Source of the DNA: Taeniopygia guttata
Lineage: Eukaryota; Chordata; Aves; Passeriformes; Estrildidae
Assembly (NCBI RefSeq): GCF_048771995.1
Contig: NC_133024.1
Coordinates: 42,942,001 to 43,006,000 of the forward strand
Reading direction: 5' to 3'
Length of the DNA: 64,000 nucleotides
Below the pieces are notes generated by a model that did not search any database, had not been told where the DNA came from, and saw nothing but the letters and a program-made list of their open reading frames with translations. This document shows, piece after piece, positions 37,801 to 46,700 of this stretch. The first letter of the stretch is position 1. Each line of letters opens with the position of its first letter. The translations under genes were made by a program, and so were the position numbers.

Positions 37801-40800
37801 ATACTATGGACAAAGTCCCAGACAATGAAATTAACTAATATACTAGAAGAATGAACAGAAAACATGAACAGAACACACACATAAACACAAAAAGTTTGAT
37901 ACACAGCAATACCTCAATCCTTTGATTTACACAGTATAGTAAAAATTCCATTTTGTAAATTTGTTTAAAATGCAAACTATCTAATTATGCTCTAGAGCTC
38001 TACACATGCATCTACAGAGGTGCTACACACTATTTATGCACACCCAAAATCCTGCCTTTCACCCAGAACAATGCAGATGATACCAAATGGAGAGAAGGCT
38101 GAACACAATTTTTGTCAATCAAATTTGTTAGATTTATACAAATCTGAGGTGTCTTACCTAAATATTTACAATATACCTGAAATGGAAAATTATTGGCTGC
38201 CATGCCTAGAATAGGAAAGTGATCTCATAAATTACAAAAGCAGCCCTAAAATCAATAAAACCCTTGTGACAACACCCTTCCATAAATCAACCTCAAATCT
38301 GTAAGGCAGCCTGAGCATAATATTCTGAAACCAATTTGCATATTTCACGCTTACATTTTTCTTAGTAAGCTTAAATACTAGAAACCAAATAACTGCTAAT
38401 ATCACAGGATGAAAAAACACTAAACAAATCAAATAGCAAACATTTTAAGTAGCATTTGAGAATTAATTGCTGCACTGAGAAATCCACCATATTGTTTTCC
38501 ATGGATGCAAGACAATGTAACTTTCTGCTTTGCAAATACAAACTCACCAGCAAGCAGGCTGGAATAAAACCATCTTCTGTACAGTGCTCTGCATATTCTT
38601 TCAAATCTGAGCTTTCCAGAATAAACTGATGGCAGGTAGCTGGAAGATTTTCCTGTTGCAAATAGCCTGCAACAAATTAGATGGAAAATTTTGCTATTTC
38701 ATTCATTATTTCTGCTCAATAGGTATCAAATCTGAATACATTGCTGGAAAAATCAGATAAAAATTTCCATGTAATAAAAGGAAAGTGACATTATTTTGAA
38801 AATACATACGCTCCTACCAGATATTTAACAGTTAAAACCCAGAAGAGAAAAAATATAGATTGGAATGATACTGTATTTTCAAAGTACTCAAAACTGGAAT
38901 TGAGGCAATATGAACAAATTTTAGTTTATCTTTACACACAAGAAAATAAAAGTTCTCAGCTCAGAAGGCTGACAAACAAACCCTCATATGGGCTGAACCA
39001 CCCTATTTGATACTTCAATGGAAATCTACAATATTTTGTTAATGAAATGTATTGCTATGTAAGAGTAATTCTCCACACATTGTACTGTTTCAAAATAGGT
39101 AAAACCTGTACAGCTGCTGCAATAGTGGATAAGATATAATAAAAATATTGGCACTATACAAAAATTATTAACAGAAAAAGGTTCCCCCCCCACACTTACA
39201 GAAATTTTCATTTAGGCTAGATGTACCAGATGCAAATTTTGCTCTCTACACCCTAAGAATCAGTAGTTACCAACACAGAAAATGTACTGACAAAGTTTTC
39301 TTTTCATCAAATATGTTCTGCTTTAATTAAACATTTTAACCCTGCTTTAATCTTCAAACACCTTAAACACTAAAAGATAGAAATAGACCAATCTGAATGA
39401 AGGATTCTAAAACAAACAAACACAGAGAAAACATTTCTTCCTTCTCGCTCCTAGCAGAGTTTAGCACGGAATGTTTTAAGGATAAAATAAAACATGTGCC
39501 TAGTTATACAATGCAGGATATATACATTATCTATTTCAATGGACCCCCAAAATCCTCTACCTCAGTTCATGAATGCCTGCAGAAAAATGTGCCCTTCAAG
39601 TGCCATTTAAATGAGAACAAATATCTTTCACAGATCTGAGTACAGCTGAAGAAAACAAATAGTATTTCCATCATGCAAGTCTTGTTCATGTCTTCAACAA
39701 GTAGGCAAACTTGAAAATTAAACACAGCCTGGGAATACCCACTGTGAATTTAATCACAATGTAAAAGCAGGCCTGACAGAAAACATCAGTAGTGCCTGCG
39801 GAAAGAAAAGGAATATCCTATTTAATTTTTCAATTACATTTTTCCTAGAAAAATCTCGAGCCACAAGTGGCTGAACGTGTATTTCTCCACAAACACAATG
39901 ATATCTCACTATGGTCCAGGCTGGAAGATGGGGTATTAGGTTCAGTGGAGCTCTGATCTGTGCAGGTATGACTGCTCTTACAATCATCCTTACCTGAACA
40001 CTTAACAAAAAAAGTTGCAGTTTTTCTTTCTTGAACCTACTACTACAGTATCACAAGGGATGACTGAATGTTTGCATACGGGCACGTTTGACATACACCA
40101 GTTTCCCGGTAATAAAGAATTTTGAAGGCTAAAAATGCCTGTGCAGCTGGCCCAAAGTGCTTGTGCACACACTGTATAATGACATAGGACACCAAAATCA
40201 AAGGCACAAAAGGCGTCATACATTTTGAACGTATGGAAATTACTCAGTATTTTGTTCTACCTTAAGAAATGTCCAACCCATAGTACACATTCACTCTATC
40301 AAATAGGAAAAGATAAATGTTCTTATGCATTTCTTGTGTGTGAGCTCAGCTTATAATTTTAGTTTTGTTTCTTTAACAAATACTCATCAACTTGCACAGC
40401 ACCAGAAAGATTTCGTGTGGGGCTTGGGGGAGAAAGATGGAAGAGCTTGCACTGGGAAGTCTATTTACCAACTGAAATTCAGAGATGTCTCACAGAAGAG
40501 GAATCCCTATTAGAGAATAGAAATGGTTACAAGGACTGTCCTGTTCTACAACTTTAGGTTGCTCAGAGGTTTTCCAGACATGATGCATGCTCCACGCCAC
40601 AACAGACACAAGATAGGATGGATCATTCTCAGCACACAGGATGCCAAGATTGTGTGCTACATCTTCAGGTTGCTGGTAAGCACATAAGAAAAGCATTCTA
40701 CCTGAAAACTTGTAACTTCACCAATCTTGTTTGGAAGAGCGCAATGAGAGATCTCACTTGTATGAATTCAAATCTTTTTTTACAGTCCATGGAGTTTCTA

Positions 40801-41746
40801 AAAATCCTGTTACTTCACAGTAATAAAAAAATTGCATCTCTCACTAGCCTTTTTCTCAAGACACTAGCAAGCAACAGTTCAGGTAGTATTTAAAAATAAC
40901 TTGTGCTGGGGGAACACTGAAGGAGAGTTTCAGTTTTAATGGCTTTGGATTTTAAAAAATTGAAAACTGAATCTCACAGGGCAAGCTGCCAGGAAATCAT
41001 GACAACCTGTGCCAATATGTACTTTCTACATGTGGGACGGAAATATGTGAGTCATATTTTTCCTTACCATCAATTTGCTCTCACCTTTGGCAGGATCCAA
41101 ATAATCCAAAGCACAAAGTCATTTTAAAAGATTCACTGTCTGCTACCAGCGTCCTGAACACACTTACACAGTGGTTGCCATAGACTCTGAACAGGAATCT
41201 GAACTTTTAGTGCATCCTCAAAAGTGAGCGAAACACGGCCAAAAAGAAAAACCATCTGACCCTTAACGCAGCCTTCCCTGGGATTTCGGGTCACGCTTGG
41301 ACTCCTCCTGTAATCAGGAACTGTTTAAGCACGGCTCAGCAGCACTCATTGTGCAGGTGGGCACCGCAGACCACCACGTTTCCCTGGACTCGCGAAGAAG
41401 CCGAGCCCAAGGCGCGGCTGGGGAGCGGCCTGGTCCCTCAGCCCCGAATCCCTCAGCAGCGAGCTGCGTTCGCTCCCCGGCACAGGCCGGGCCGGAGGGC
41501 GGCGAGGCCGGCCCAGGAGTGCCCGGCATAAGCGCCGGCAGTGACAATCCCAGCCTGGGGGACCAAGAGACGTTGCCAAGGGTCAAGGGCGAAGCCGGCC
41601 GTGTCCCGCCGCGCCTCGGGCGGCTGACAATGCCCGGCAGAGCCCTCCCGGCGCGGCCGGTGCTCCGCGCCTCACCCAGGCATCCCTCCGTCCCTCCCGG
41701 CTCACTCACCCAGCACCAGCCGGGCCACGTCGGACGGCAGCAGCAT
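19807..41746 (-). CDS. NPAT: NPAT, cyclin E/CDK2-regulated coactivator of histone transcription, complete, 18 coding exons
   Basis: NPAT sits in histone locus bodies and switches on replication-dependent histone genes at the G1/S transition after phosphorylation by cyclin E/CDK2. The joined exons give 1465 residues (human 1427), in phase across all 17 introns. The N-terminus MLLPSDVARLVLGYLQQEN and on to about residue 38 is the LisH motif. Residues 347-354 read LFDWFDYG, where human has LFDLFDYG. The long middle exon is Ser/Thr-rich and low in recognisable folds. CDK-type sites known in human are kept: SSPAKSPTK (Ser808 and Ser812 here), VPRTP, and ATPLKDNTQQ. The C-terminus ends in basic KKKKIKKKKLP and then DVDKFLLSLHYDE. 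The start codon lies in the shared CpG island with ATM. The last intron has a GC donor. Confidence 0.96.
20627..20628 (-). other. NPAT: GC donor of the last NPAT intron
   Basis: On the minus strand exon 17 ends AAG and the intron begins GCAAGT, the classic strong GC-donor context. Using the GT four bases further on would add four bases and destroy the frame into the conserved KKKLP exon, so the GC donor is required. Confidence 0.88.
20629..21790 (-). CDS. NPAT: NPAT coding exon 17
   Basis: It contributes the third base of codon 1053 and residues 1054-1440. Landmarks in order are HRRVLCFDN, ATANKENELRRD, EMLQDIQW, VPRTPSG (the human Thr1270 CDK site region), MVPPATPDLPACSPASETGS, MAAHTLMILSRAAIARTSAA, TPLKDNTQQ and the basic tail KKKKIK. 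Acceptor tttcag on the minus strand. Confidence 0.96.
21791..23825 (-). other. NPAT: NPAT intron 16
   Basis: About 2 kb with no exon conserved in NPAT and no mobile element I could identify. Short open frames on both strands have no supporting features. Confidence 0.6.
23826..23883 (-). CDS. NPAT: NPAT coding exon 16
   Basis: Residues 1034-1052 plus two bases: GKLVPNVAEPLNHANPRTQ, aligned with human GKQVNNLVDSSGHSVG. Acceptor ttccag, donor AGAG|gtcagt. Sequence conservation is weak, but the phases on both sides fit. Confidence 0.85.
24932..25040 (-). CDS. NPAT: NPAT coding exon 15
   Basis: Residues 998-1033 plus one base: VLHMPVANPVCSGSVPKLPI then PPKSQKIPGARNK, clearly the human VLHMPL...PPKSQKAQGLRNK block. 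Donor GCAG|gtgcct. Confidence 0.93.
25134..25249 (-). CDS. NPAT: NPAT coding exon 14
   Basis: Completes codon 959 and runs to residue 997: GSAIIIASPVQPVLQGMVGM then IPLSVVGQNGNTFSAPACQ. Acceptor tttttag, donor CCAG|gtagca. Confidence 0.95.
26536..28218 (-). CDS. NPAT: NPAT coding exon 13 (large central exon)
   Basis: Residues 398-958, 1683 bp. A long Ser/Thr/Asp-rich, probably disordered region with weak conservation up to about residue 760. Strong matches follow: MDVDPSNIMSLKIIISDDPF, NLPTIILSSPAKSPTK with two Ser-Pro CDK sites (808, 812), GGFIQLMPATSTAFGNSSN, and SNVVVLPGSS near the end. Acceptor ttacag, donor CAGG|gtaatc. Confidence 0.96.
28978..29109 (-). CDS. NPAT: NPAT coding exon 12
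   Basis: Residues 354-397 plus one base: GKSKVNKNLPAGISGRNGVE and SLETFGSSLGTEEANR. Human has GSFETEESDGQSGQ in this area. Donor AGAT|gtatgg. Confidence 0.88.
29527..29623 (-). CDS. NPAT: NPAT coding exon 11 (acidic DLFD-type motif)
   Basis: Residues 322-353 plus one base: GEIHMSEEAIQDILEQTESD and PAFQALFDWFDYG. The human motif DLFD, reported to recruit TRRAP, reads DWFD here through a TGG codon. Acceptor cctcag, donor TATG|gtaggc. Confidence 0.95.
30339..30356. repeat. 18-bp perfect palindrome in NPAT intron 10
   Basis: TCCACCCTTAAGGGTGGA is its own reverse complement. Just upstream, the related near-repeats 'ttgatatatctctccacc' and 'ttgatatatatctccaccc' occur side by side. Confidence 0.8.
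31375..31462 (-). CDS. NPAT: NPAT coding exon 10
   Basis: Completes codon 292 and runs to residue 321: DGSVAQAPKQTDSGP and QETSIDEILGLQ, as in human PKQTDNNPTEPETSIDEFLGL. Acceptor ttgcag, donor CAG|gtaggt. Confidence 0.93.
31546..31637 (-). CDS. NPAT: NPAT coding exon 9
   Basis: Residues 262-291 plus two bases: QLVIENAREKILSNKSLQEK then LAENINKILG, nearly identical to human. Acceptor ttccag, donor GGAG|gtaata. Confidence 0.95.
32131..32263 (-). CDS. NPAT: NPAT coding exon 8
   Basis: Completes codon 217 and runs to 261: ESQKRKSIATSGPLSAARSS, then an acidic run VVEKESEPLEELIDGNFP. Donor CCA|gtgagt. The first half aligns with human ESQRKSTTLSGP. Confidence 0.9.
33295..33376 (-). CDS. NPAT: NPAT coding exon 7
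   Basis: Residues 190-216 plus two bases: GLIHIQVPTSQERKLHSNLL then SPGRRK, as in human HASLMSPGRRKS. Acceptor aagcag, donor AAGG|gtaaac. Confidence 0.9.
33886..34119 (-). CDS. NPAT: NPAT coding exon 6
   Basis: Residues 112-189 plus one base: RTRSGIVEMKRQRMLQQSAT, then a Ser/Gln/Thr-rich stretch ending LLVNQSQAQENKIN. The basic start matches human RTRTGIAEIKRQRK. Acceptor ttccag, donor AATG|gtaagt. Confidence 0.94.
34831..34874 (-). CDS. NPAT: NPAT coding exon 5 (44 bp microexon-like)
   Basis: Completes codon 97 and gives residues 98-111: SMQNSDFRFSSNQR. Human has SMQSSPRFAGSQR. Acceptor ttttag, donor AGGA|gtaagt. Confidence 0.9.
35341..35413 (-). CDS. NPAT: NPAT coding exon 4
   Basis: Residues 73-96 plus two bases: ETTNEVPAMMSSLWKKLDYT then LSQI. 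Strong match to human NDVPAIMSSLWKKLDHTLSQIR. Donor TCAG|gtaatg. Confidence 0.95.
36262..36545 (-). repeat. CR1 LINE 3' fragment in NPAT intron 3
   Basis: Opens with 'ggaatcatagaatac.ttggttggaagggatcc', then 'atcattgagcccaactcc', 'ctgggtagcctgttccagtg' and 'tcagtgaagaaccctttcct'. The plus strand is the antisense of CR1. The copy is diverged and 5'-truncated. Confidence 0.85.
36871..36931 (-). CDS. NPAT: NPAT coding exon 3
   Basis: Residues 53-72 plus one base: SLCGKNLTTILNEYVAMKTK. Human has SLFGKNLTTILNEYVAMKTK, a one-residue difference. Acceptor ttccag, donor AAAG|gtaagc. Confidence 0.96.
37223..37261. repeat. Perfect 17-bp inverted repeat with 5-base loop in NPAT intron 2
   Basis: The arms are 37223-37239 (TCATTAGTCTGTTACTG) and 37245-37261, with the loop ATGAG. 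The pairing is perfect over 17 bp; the flanks allow only scattered further pairs. Confidence 0.9.
38548..38666 (-). CDS. NPAT: NPAT coding exon 2 (LisH motif)
   Basis: Residues 13-52: GYLQQENLPATCHQFILESS then DLKEYAEHCTEDGFIPACLL, the bulk of the LisH dimerisation motif and its extension, nearly identical to human. Acceptor ttgcag, donor CTG|gtgagt. Confidence 0.97.
38667..41709 (-). other. NPAT: NPAT intron 1
   Basis: About 3 kb, AT-rich until roughly 41150 and then the CpG island. No further NPAT exon, no RNA gene and no clear mobile element was recognised. Isolated open frames in the AT-rich part have no support. Confidence 0.6.
41710..41746 (-). CDS. NPAT: NPAT coding exon 1
   Basis: Residues 1-12 plus one base: MLLPSDVARLVL, identical to human. 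The start context is GGGCCATGC on the minus strand and the donor is CTGG|gtgagt. Confidence 0.96.
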
Positions 41747-42061
41747 GGCCCGAGGCGGAGCGGGGCACGGGCGGGCGCAGCTCCCCGAGCGCAGCCGGCC
41801 GCCCCGCCACCCAGGCGAAGGCGCGGAAACTCCGCCAGCCAGCGCCGCGCCCGGCCCCTTCCGCCGGAACCCGCCGCGGCCGCTCATCCGCTTCCAGGTC
41901 CGCCCGCAGCCGCTGGTTCCACGCGTGAGCCCCGCTCCGCGCCGCCGGGAGCGGGGCTGCGAGCGCCCCGGCCGAGGTGAGGGGCTGGGCCCGGGCGGGG
42001 CGGCCGCGGCCCCGGCTGCGGCGCTGAGGGGCGGCTCGCGGGCTGCGGCGGCCCGGGGTTA

Positions 42062-42106
42062 CCGGGACCGGGGCTGCCGGGACCGGGGCTGCCGGGACCG
42101 GGGCTG
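42062..42106 (+). repeat. Three perfect tandem copies of a 15-bp GC-rich unit
   Basis: The unit CCGGGACCGGGGCTG occurs at 42062-42076, 42077-42091 and 42092-42106 without mismatch, inside the CpG island and just past the proposed ATM first exon. Confidence 0.92.
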
Positions 42107-42181
42107 CCTGTGTGCCCGTGCCGGGGCACCTCGCAGCGCCTCCGCCAGCTCCTCTCTCCGCCATTCATAGTTTTGGTGCGC

Positions 42182-42220
42182 CCGCCTTCCCATGTGTCAT
42201 TCGTGTGCGCGGGAAGGCGG
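42182..42220. repeat. 10-bp perfect inverted repeat at the edge of the NPAT-ATM promoter
   Basis: CCGCCTTCCC at 42182-42191 is the exact reverse complement of GGGAAGGCGG at 42211-42220, with 19 bases between. The right arm overlaps an E2F-like site. Confidence 0.75.
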
Positions 42221-42564
42221 CCGTCATGGGATAGTTGGAAAACTGTAATCAGCAAGAGAACGAGTACGTGGATTCATTCTTGGGAATTTTTCAGTGCTGC
42301 TGTTATGGTTGTTGGCAGCAGACGACCCTTGTTGCCGCAGTTTTCGGTCAAGCGCATCAGAAGCCGCGGGTGTTTGAAAAGTTTGTTTCCGTTTCGTTTC
42401 CAGCAAAAGCATCGAGTCTGTTGGGTTGTTTTTTGTTCCGGTGCCCAACCACCAGAGGGACAGAGAGTGGTTGAGCACTGGCGCAGGCTCGCCAGGGAAG
42501 AGCTCTCAGCGCCAACCTGCCTGACTGCAAGAGCTGCTCGGACAACACTGTCAGGCATATGATG

Positions 42565-42645
42565 TGATTCTTGTGTCCTGCACAGGGCCAGGAATTGGAC
42601 TTAGGGGATCCTTGTGCGTCCCTTCCAACTCAGGATGGTTCTTGA
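42565..42645 (+). repeat. CR1 LINE 3' end in ATM intron 1
   Basis: Sense-orientation CR1 3'-end text: 'cacagggccaggaattggac', 'gatccttgtgcgtcccttcc' and 'aactcaggatggttcttgaa'. It breaks off where CR1 copies usually end with ATTCTATG repeats. Confidence 0.85.
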
Positions 42646-43657
42646 ATTTAGTAAAGGAACATTTAATTTAAATAAGTGCAGTTGTGCAGTACAGGCAGCC
42701 TTCACACTTAAAATGTATTATTTTTCACACACATCTATGAGTTACCAAATCTCTGATCTTGCTTATTTCCAGCCTGATCTTGATTGACACCAAAGGAAAT
42801 AAATGCAGTATAAGACAGTAGATATTTAAGGTTTTGCTTATTTAAATGGCGGTTTTTGTATTGTCATGTAAGCACTCAAGATGCAGTGCTATGTATCATG
42901 AATGCCTGTTCTCCCTTGCTTATTACATCCAGCAGCATGTGTTTGGAGTTACTTCCAGCTTGTGTGATCTGTCTTTTCCAAACAGGGTTTCTCTTGGGTC
43001 TGCTTTAAGGGTGCAAAAGTAGAAGCAGAGGATTTAAATAGAATGGCATGGTTCTGATCTGCAGCATCGTAATTTCACGTAATACAAGGTCTAGCTAATT
43101 ACAAGCTCTATGGAAGAAGAAGCATACTTTTAAGTGATCACAGAATTGGAAAAAGTTGCTTTTTCATGTGACTGATACTTAATCATCCTTTGGCATGTTT
43201 AGTCCCTGGGGATTCGTCAATAGATAGTGCATACCTATGAAAATTTACAGTGTGAGAACATTTTCCAGGTGGTGCCTTCTCCTGGCAGTATCAGGTTAAG
43301 AGAGCTACTGAAAGTTAGGTCCACTTGCCAGAGTGTATTTAGCTCTGTCATTCTTACTATAATTGTCCTCTCAGTTGTCTGCCCAGCTCTACTCAGCACT
43401 CATAGAAAGGGAGGAAGTCAGAATTATGTGATGGGGTTCTCTGCAGTTATTCTGTGACTGTTGTCTGTGGGAATAGATCACATTCTTGACATGAAACTGC
43501 TTGAGTTTTCAACCAGTAAGACTGACCCAGTCGCAAATGAGCTTTTTGGTGAAACGTTGAACATCGTGGTTCTGTTTGATACTGGACTTTCAGTATACTT
43601 TTTTTACTTGGCTGCATGGTCAATAATTACTATTTTATCCATTTCTTCTGTGTGCAG

Positions 43658-43758
43658 ATATAAATGACTCTTCTTTAAGCTGAACCATGAGTCTTGCATT
43701 ACACGATCTGCTGGTTTGTTGTCGTCGCCTTGAAAATGAGAAAGCTGTGGAGCGAAGG
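43658..43758 (+). CDS. ATM: ATM first coding exon (29 bases of 5' UTR, then residues 1-24)
   Basis: The acceptor ctgtgtgcag precedes a short leader, and the ATG is at 43687. Coding part 43687-43758: [20 protein letters not shown] then VERR, the start of the TAN motif. An upstream out-of-frame ATG lies in the leader at 43662. Donor AGG|gtaata. Confidence 0.93.
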
Positions 43759-46700
43759 GTAATAAGCTTTCTTTTGGGCAGTGTACCTCAAATAGCAATG
43801 AAGGGAATCATAAGAAATTATTCTTTTTGTAATACATTTTCAGAAGGAAATTGAAAATTTCAAGCGACTTCTCCGTGATTCTGAAACAGTTCTCCAGCTG
43901 GACCGGAATTCTGATTCTAAACAAGCAAAGCAACTCAACTGGGATGCTGTATTTAGGTAGCTTCTTGGTTTTGTTTCTGAATGGTCATAATTTTCTTGAA
44001 TGGGACATCATTCTTTTGTTTGTTAGGCCTATTTTAATGCTTATCTTTCTGTATATTGATTTAGACTTCTTGTCAGCTTATAAACAAGTAATTACTTACC
44101 TTAGTCTCCAAAGGAAGTAAGTTAAAATGGCCAAAAGTGCCACACTTATCCCTTACAGAAAACTGCTAGGAAAATCATTAATTGGGTAGATTCTTTTCCT
44201 TGCAAAAATAATAGTTACTTTCTTCTATGGAAAATTATTCTTTGCTTCTGATTTTCAATCTATAGTTCCTATGTGGGTTACCAGTAGCTTTGTTTAAGTT
44301 TCTTGTGGTGCTGAATTCCTCAAGACACAGTAGAAGGACTGTGGCATGTTTTTAGAGGCTAATCTTTGGTACAGTCTGCTTCAGGTATACTTTAAGATTG
44401 GACTAAGCACGAGTGTGATAAGTTCTTACAGCAGCTTCAGCCAGAGTTAAATTTCATGGTAAAAGTTTGTGTGAATTATTACTTTTCATTGAATGGGTTC
44501 CTGCTTTCCATTATGTTTTTTTTAATTTAACAGCATTGGAATAGTTTTTGTTTCACAGGTGTACCAAAATTTTTGTAAAAAGTACTTGATAAATTTTATG
44601 TGTTGCTTTAGAGACAGTAATATACTAGGAATACACAAGAGGAATACAAAAATAGAGCCTCTAAACTGAATTCAAATAGAAGGCCAGAAAGTCTATAGTA
44701 ATTACATGACAAATACCATGAAAAGTGTAATTTATTCATAGATCTAAGACATAATCCATATATTAACTTCAAATTATAAGGAAATAAGATTTGAAGGCTT
44801 TTGCAGTAAAAGCAATGATAATTACTTCTTATTATTTTGTTTTATAATGTTGCAGCATAAATAAAAATACTTAGCAATGCTTTTTTTCTTAATTGTAAGT
44901 TGTATGCTTAGCACTGTGCAAAGTTTAAAGGAAAGTTTGATTCCTACTCCAAGTTGCTAAGGGTTATTTTTAAAACTTGCGTCTCCTTTTATAAGCTGTT
45001 TTCGCTTGGACTGTAGTGTATTTCAGTTGGGTTTGGTCTTTGATAATCACAATTGTGAGAAGAACAGGAACTGGCATTTTAGCCTAAACCAACATTTTCC
45101 TATTTTACTTCAGTCATAAATGAGCAGATCCTTGGTTAATCTCTCCTTTATTTTTGAAGTGTCTTGCAGAAATATTTCCAGAAAGAACTTAAAAACCTGC
45201 AGCTGACAAAACCAAATGCATCTGCTTCAACCCAAACTGCAAGACAGAAAAAAATACAAGAAGTTGGAAGTTTGGTCAAATATTTCATCAGATGTGCCAA
45301 TAAACGTCAGTAATACGTATTATCATATAGAGATACTGGTTTGGTTTGGTACTTTGCTTTCAACTTTGAATTTATCTTTGAAGTTACCAATGTAGGGCTC
45401 ATCATATTTGCTTCCAGGTTTTTGCTATTTAAATATCTTAAGGTGAATCTATCACTTGTGTTCCTTATCTGTCCTTTTTGATGTTCACAGTGCCTTTTTC
45501 TACTTACTCAATGTGTCTATAACTGATATATCCTCCCACTGGTAATTTATATTTTAGAAACAGTTTAAGAAAATATTTCCTCATAGAACTGTTTCAGAAC
45601 TTCTAAGTTTGGTGTTGTTGTTTTGTTTTTTTTTTTTTTCATTAGGTAAAATTTACAAACAATTTATTACAGATCTATTTGGTAGCATTTTTGTTAATTA
45701 AATAGTCTCATGTTGTTTCTTCATATAGGAGGACCCAGACTGAAATGTCAGGAACTTCTGATTTATGTCATGGAAATTATAAGAGATCCAATAAGTTGTG
45801 CTGCTTATGGTTCTGACTGTAGTAGTATATTGCTAAAGGATATCATCTCAGTAAGGAAATACTGGTGTGAGATATCCCAGCAGCAGTGGTCAGGTAACAT
45901 TTTTGAGCCTACTTAGAAATGTCTTTTCCTTTTGTAGAAACATGTTTTAGATGTGTTTTATTTTGTTTGATGTCCTGTTGTGTGAGGTAGTACACAAAAT
46001 ATGGAGTAAAGCAGTGTCAGCCTCTGTGGGCTTACACTTAAAGTAAACAAAGCAGCAAAGATTAGGATTTGATTTTTTTTTCCTTTGTGTGTACTGTTTG
46101 TCTATTGCTTGCTGAAGCATAAGTACTTCTGTACGGTCAGGTCATGTATGCATGGTCTGCACAAGAGAACACAGGCATGGGGAGCCAGTGGGGGTTGCTG
46201 TGGGGTGGTTAGTTCCTTCAGGAACATGAAAGTTAGCTGAGTCTGCGTATCGGCAAAACTGAGAAGTGTGGCAGAAGAAATATTGACATTAGGTCGTAAG
46301 GAGTACAGTGGAATTTAGTTACTGAGGTGAGGCAGGGCTGAGGGCTATAAATCTAGAAGAAGTCAGACTTTAATCCAGTAAGTGAAACAAGATGCTTTTA
46401 TTAAAAGAGAGCTATATAATCTTTGTAAAGGTTACTATAACCTTTTCTAGTGATTCCACCTTAATGCTTGCTAGTAACTCTTGGGGTACATTATTAGAGA
46501 AGTCAGATTTTTTTATTTGTGAAATCAGAGATCTGTTGCTGTTGAAAGTAAGAACATGGATGCTAGCTGTTGACCACAGTGTGGTAGTCTCTGTATCTTT
46601 AATGCAATATTTTGTGTCAAGACTTTTTAATGTAATTCTCTGTAATATATATGTTTATACTTACCTGTATTTTCTTAATGCATTTGCAGAGTTGCTGACC

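Larger units (their letters stand above)
41340..42220. promoter_or_regulatory. CpG island and bidirectional NPAT-ATM promoter
   Basis: A dense CpG island separates the NPAT start codon (41746, minus) from ATM (plus). In mammals these two genes share a divergent promoter of about 0.5 kb. A credible ATM non-coding first-exon donor, GCCGAG|gtgagg, ends at 41976; the first exon would be untranslated and splice to 43658. That assignment is inference. An E2F-like GCGCGGGAA is at 42207-42215. No TATA box is seen. The island also contains three 15-bp tandem copies (42062-42106) and a 10-bp inverted repeat (42182-42220). Confidence 0.75.

Noticed and set aside
41297-42562. Several long overlapping open frames on both strands in the CpG island
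   Set aside because: GC-rich sequence lacks stop codons. The products are Pro/Ala/Arg-rich and mutually contradictory; only the 12-codon NPAT first exon is supported.
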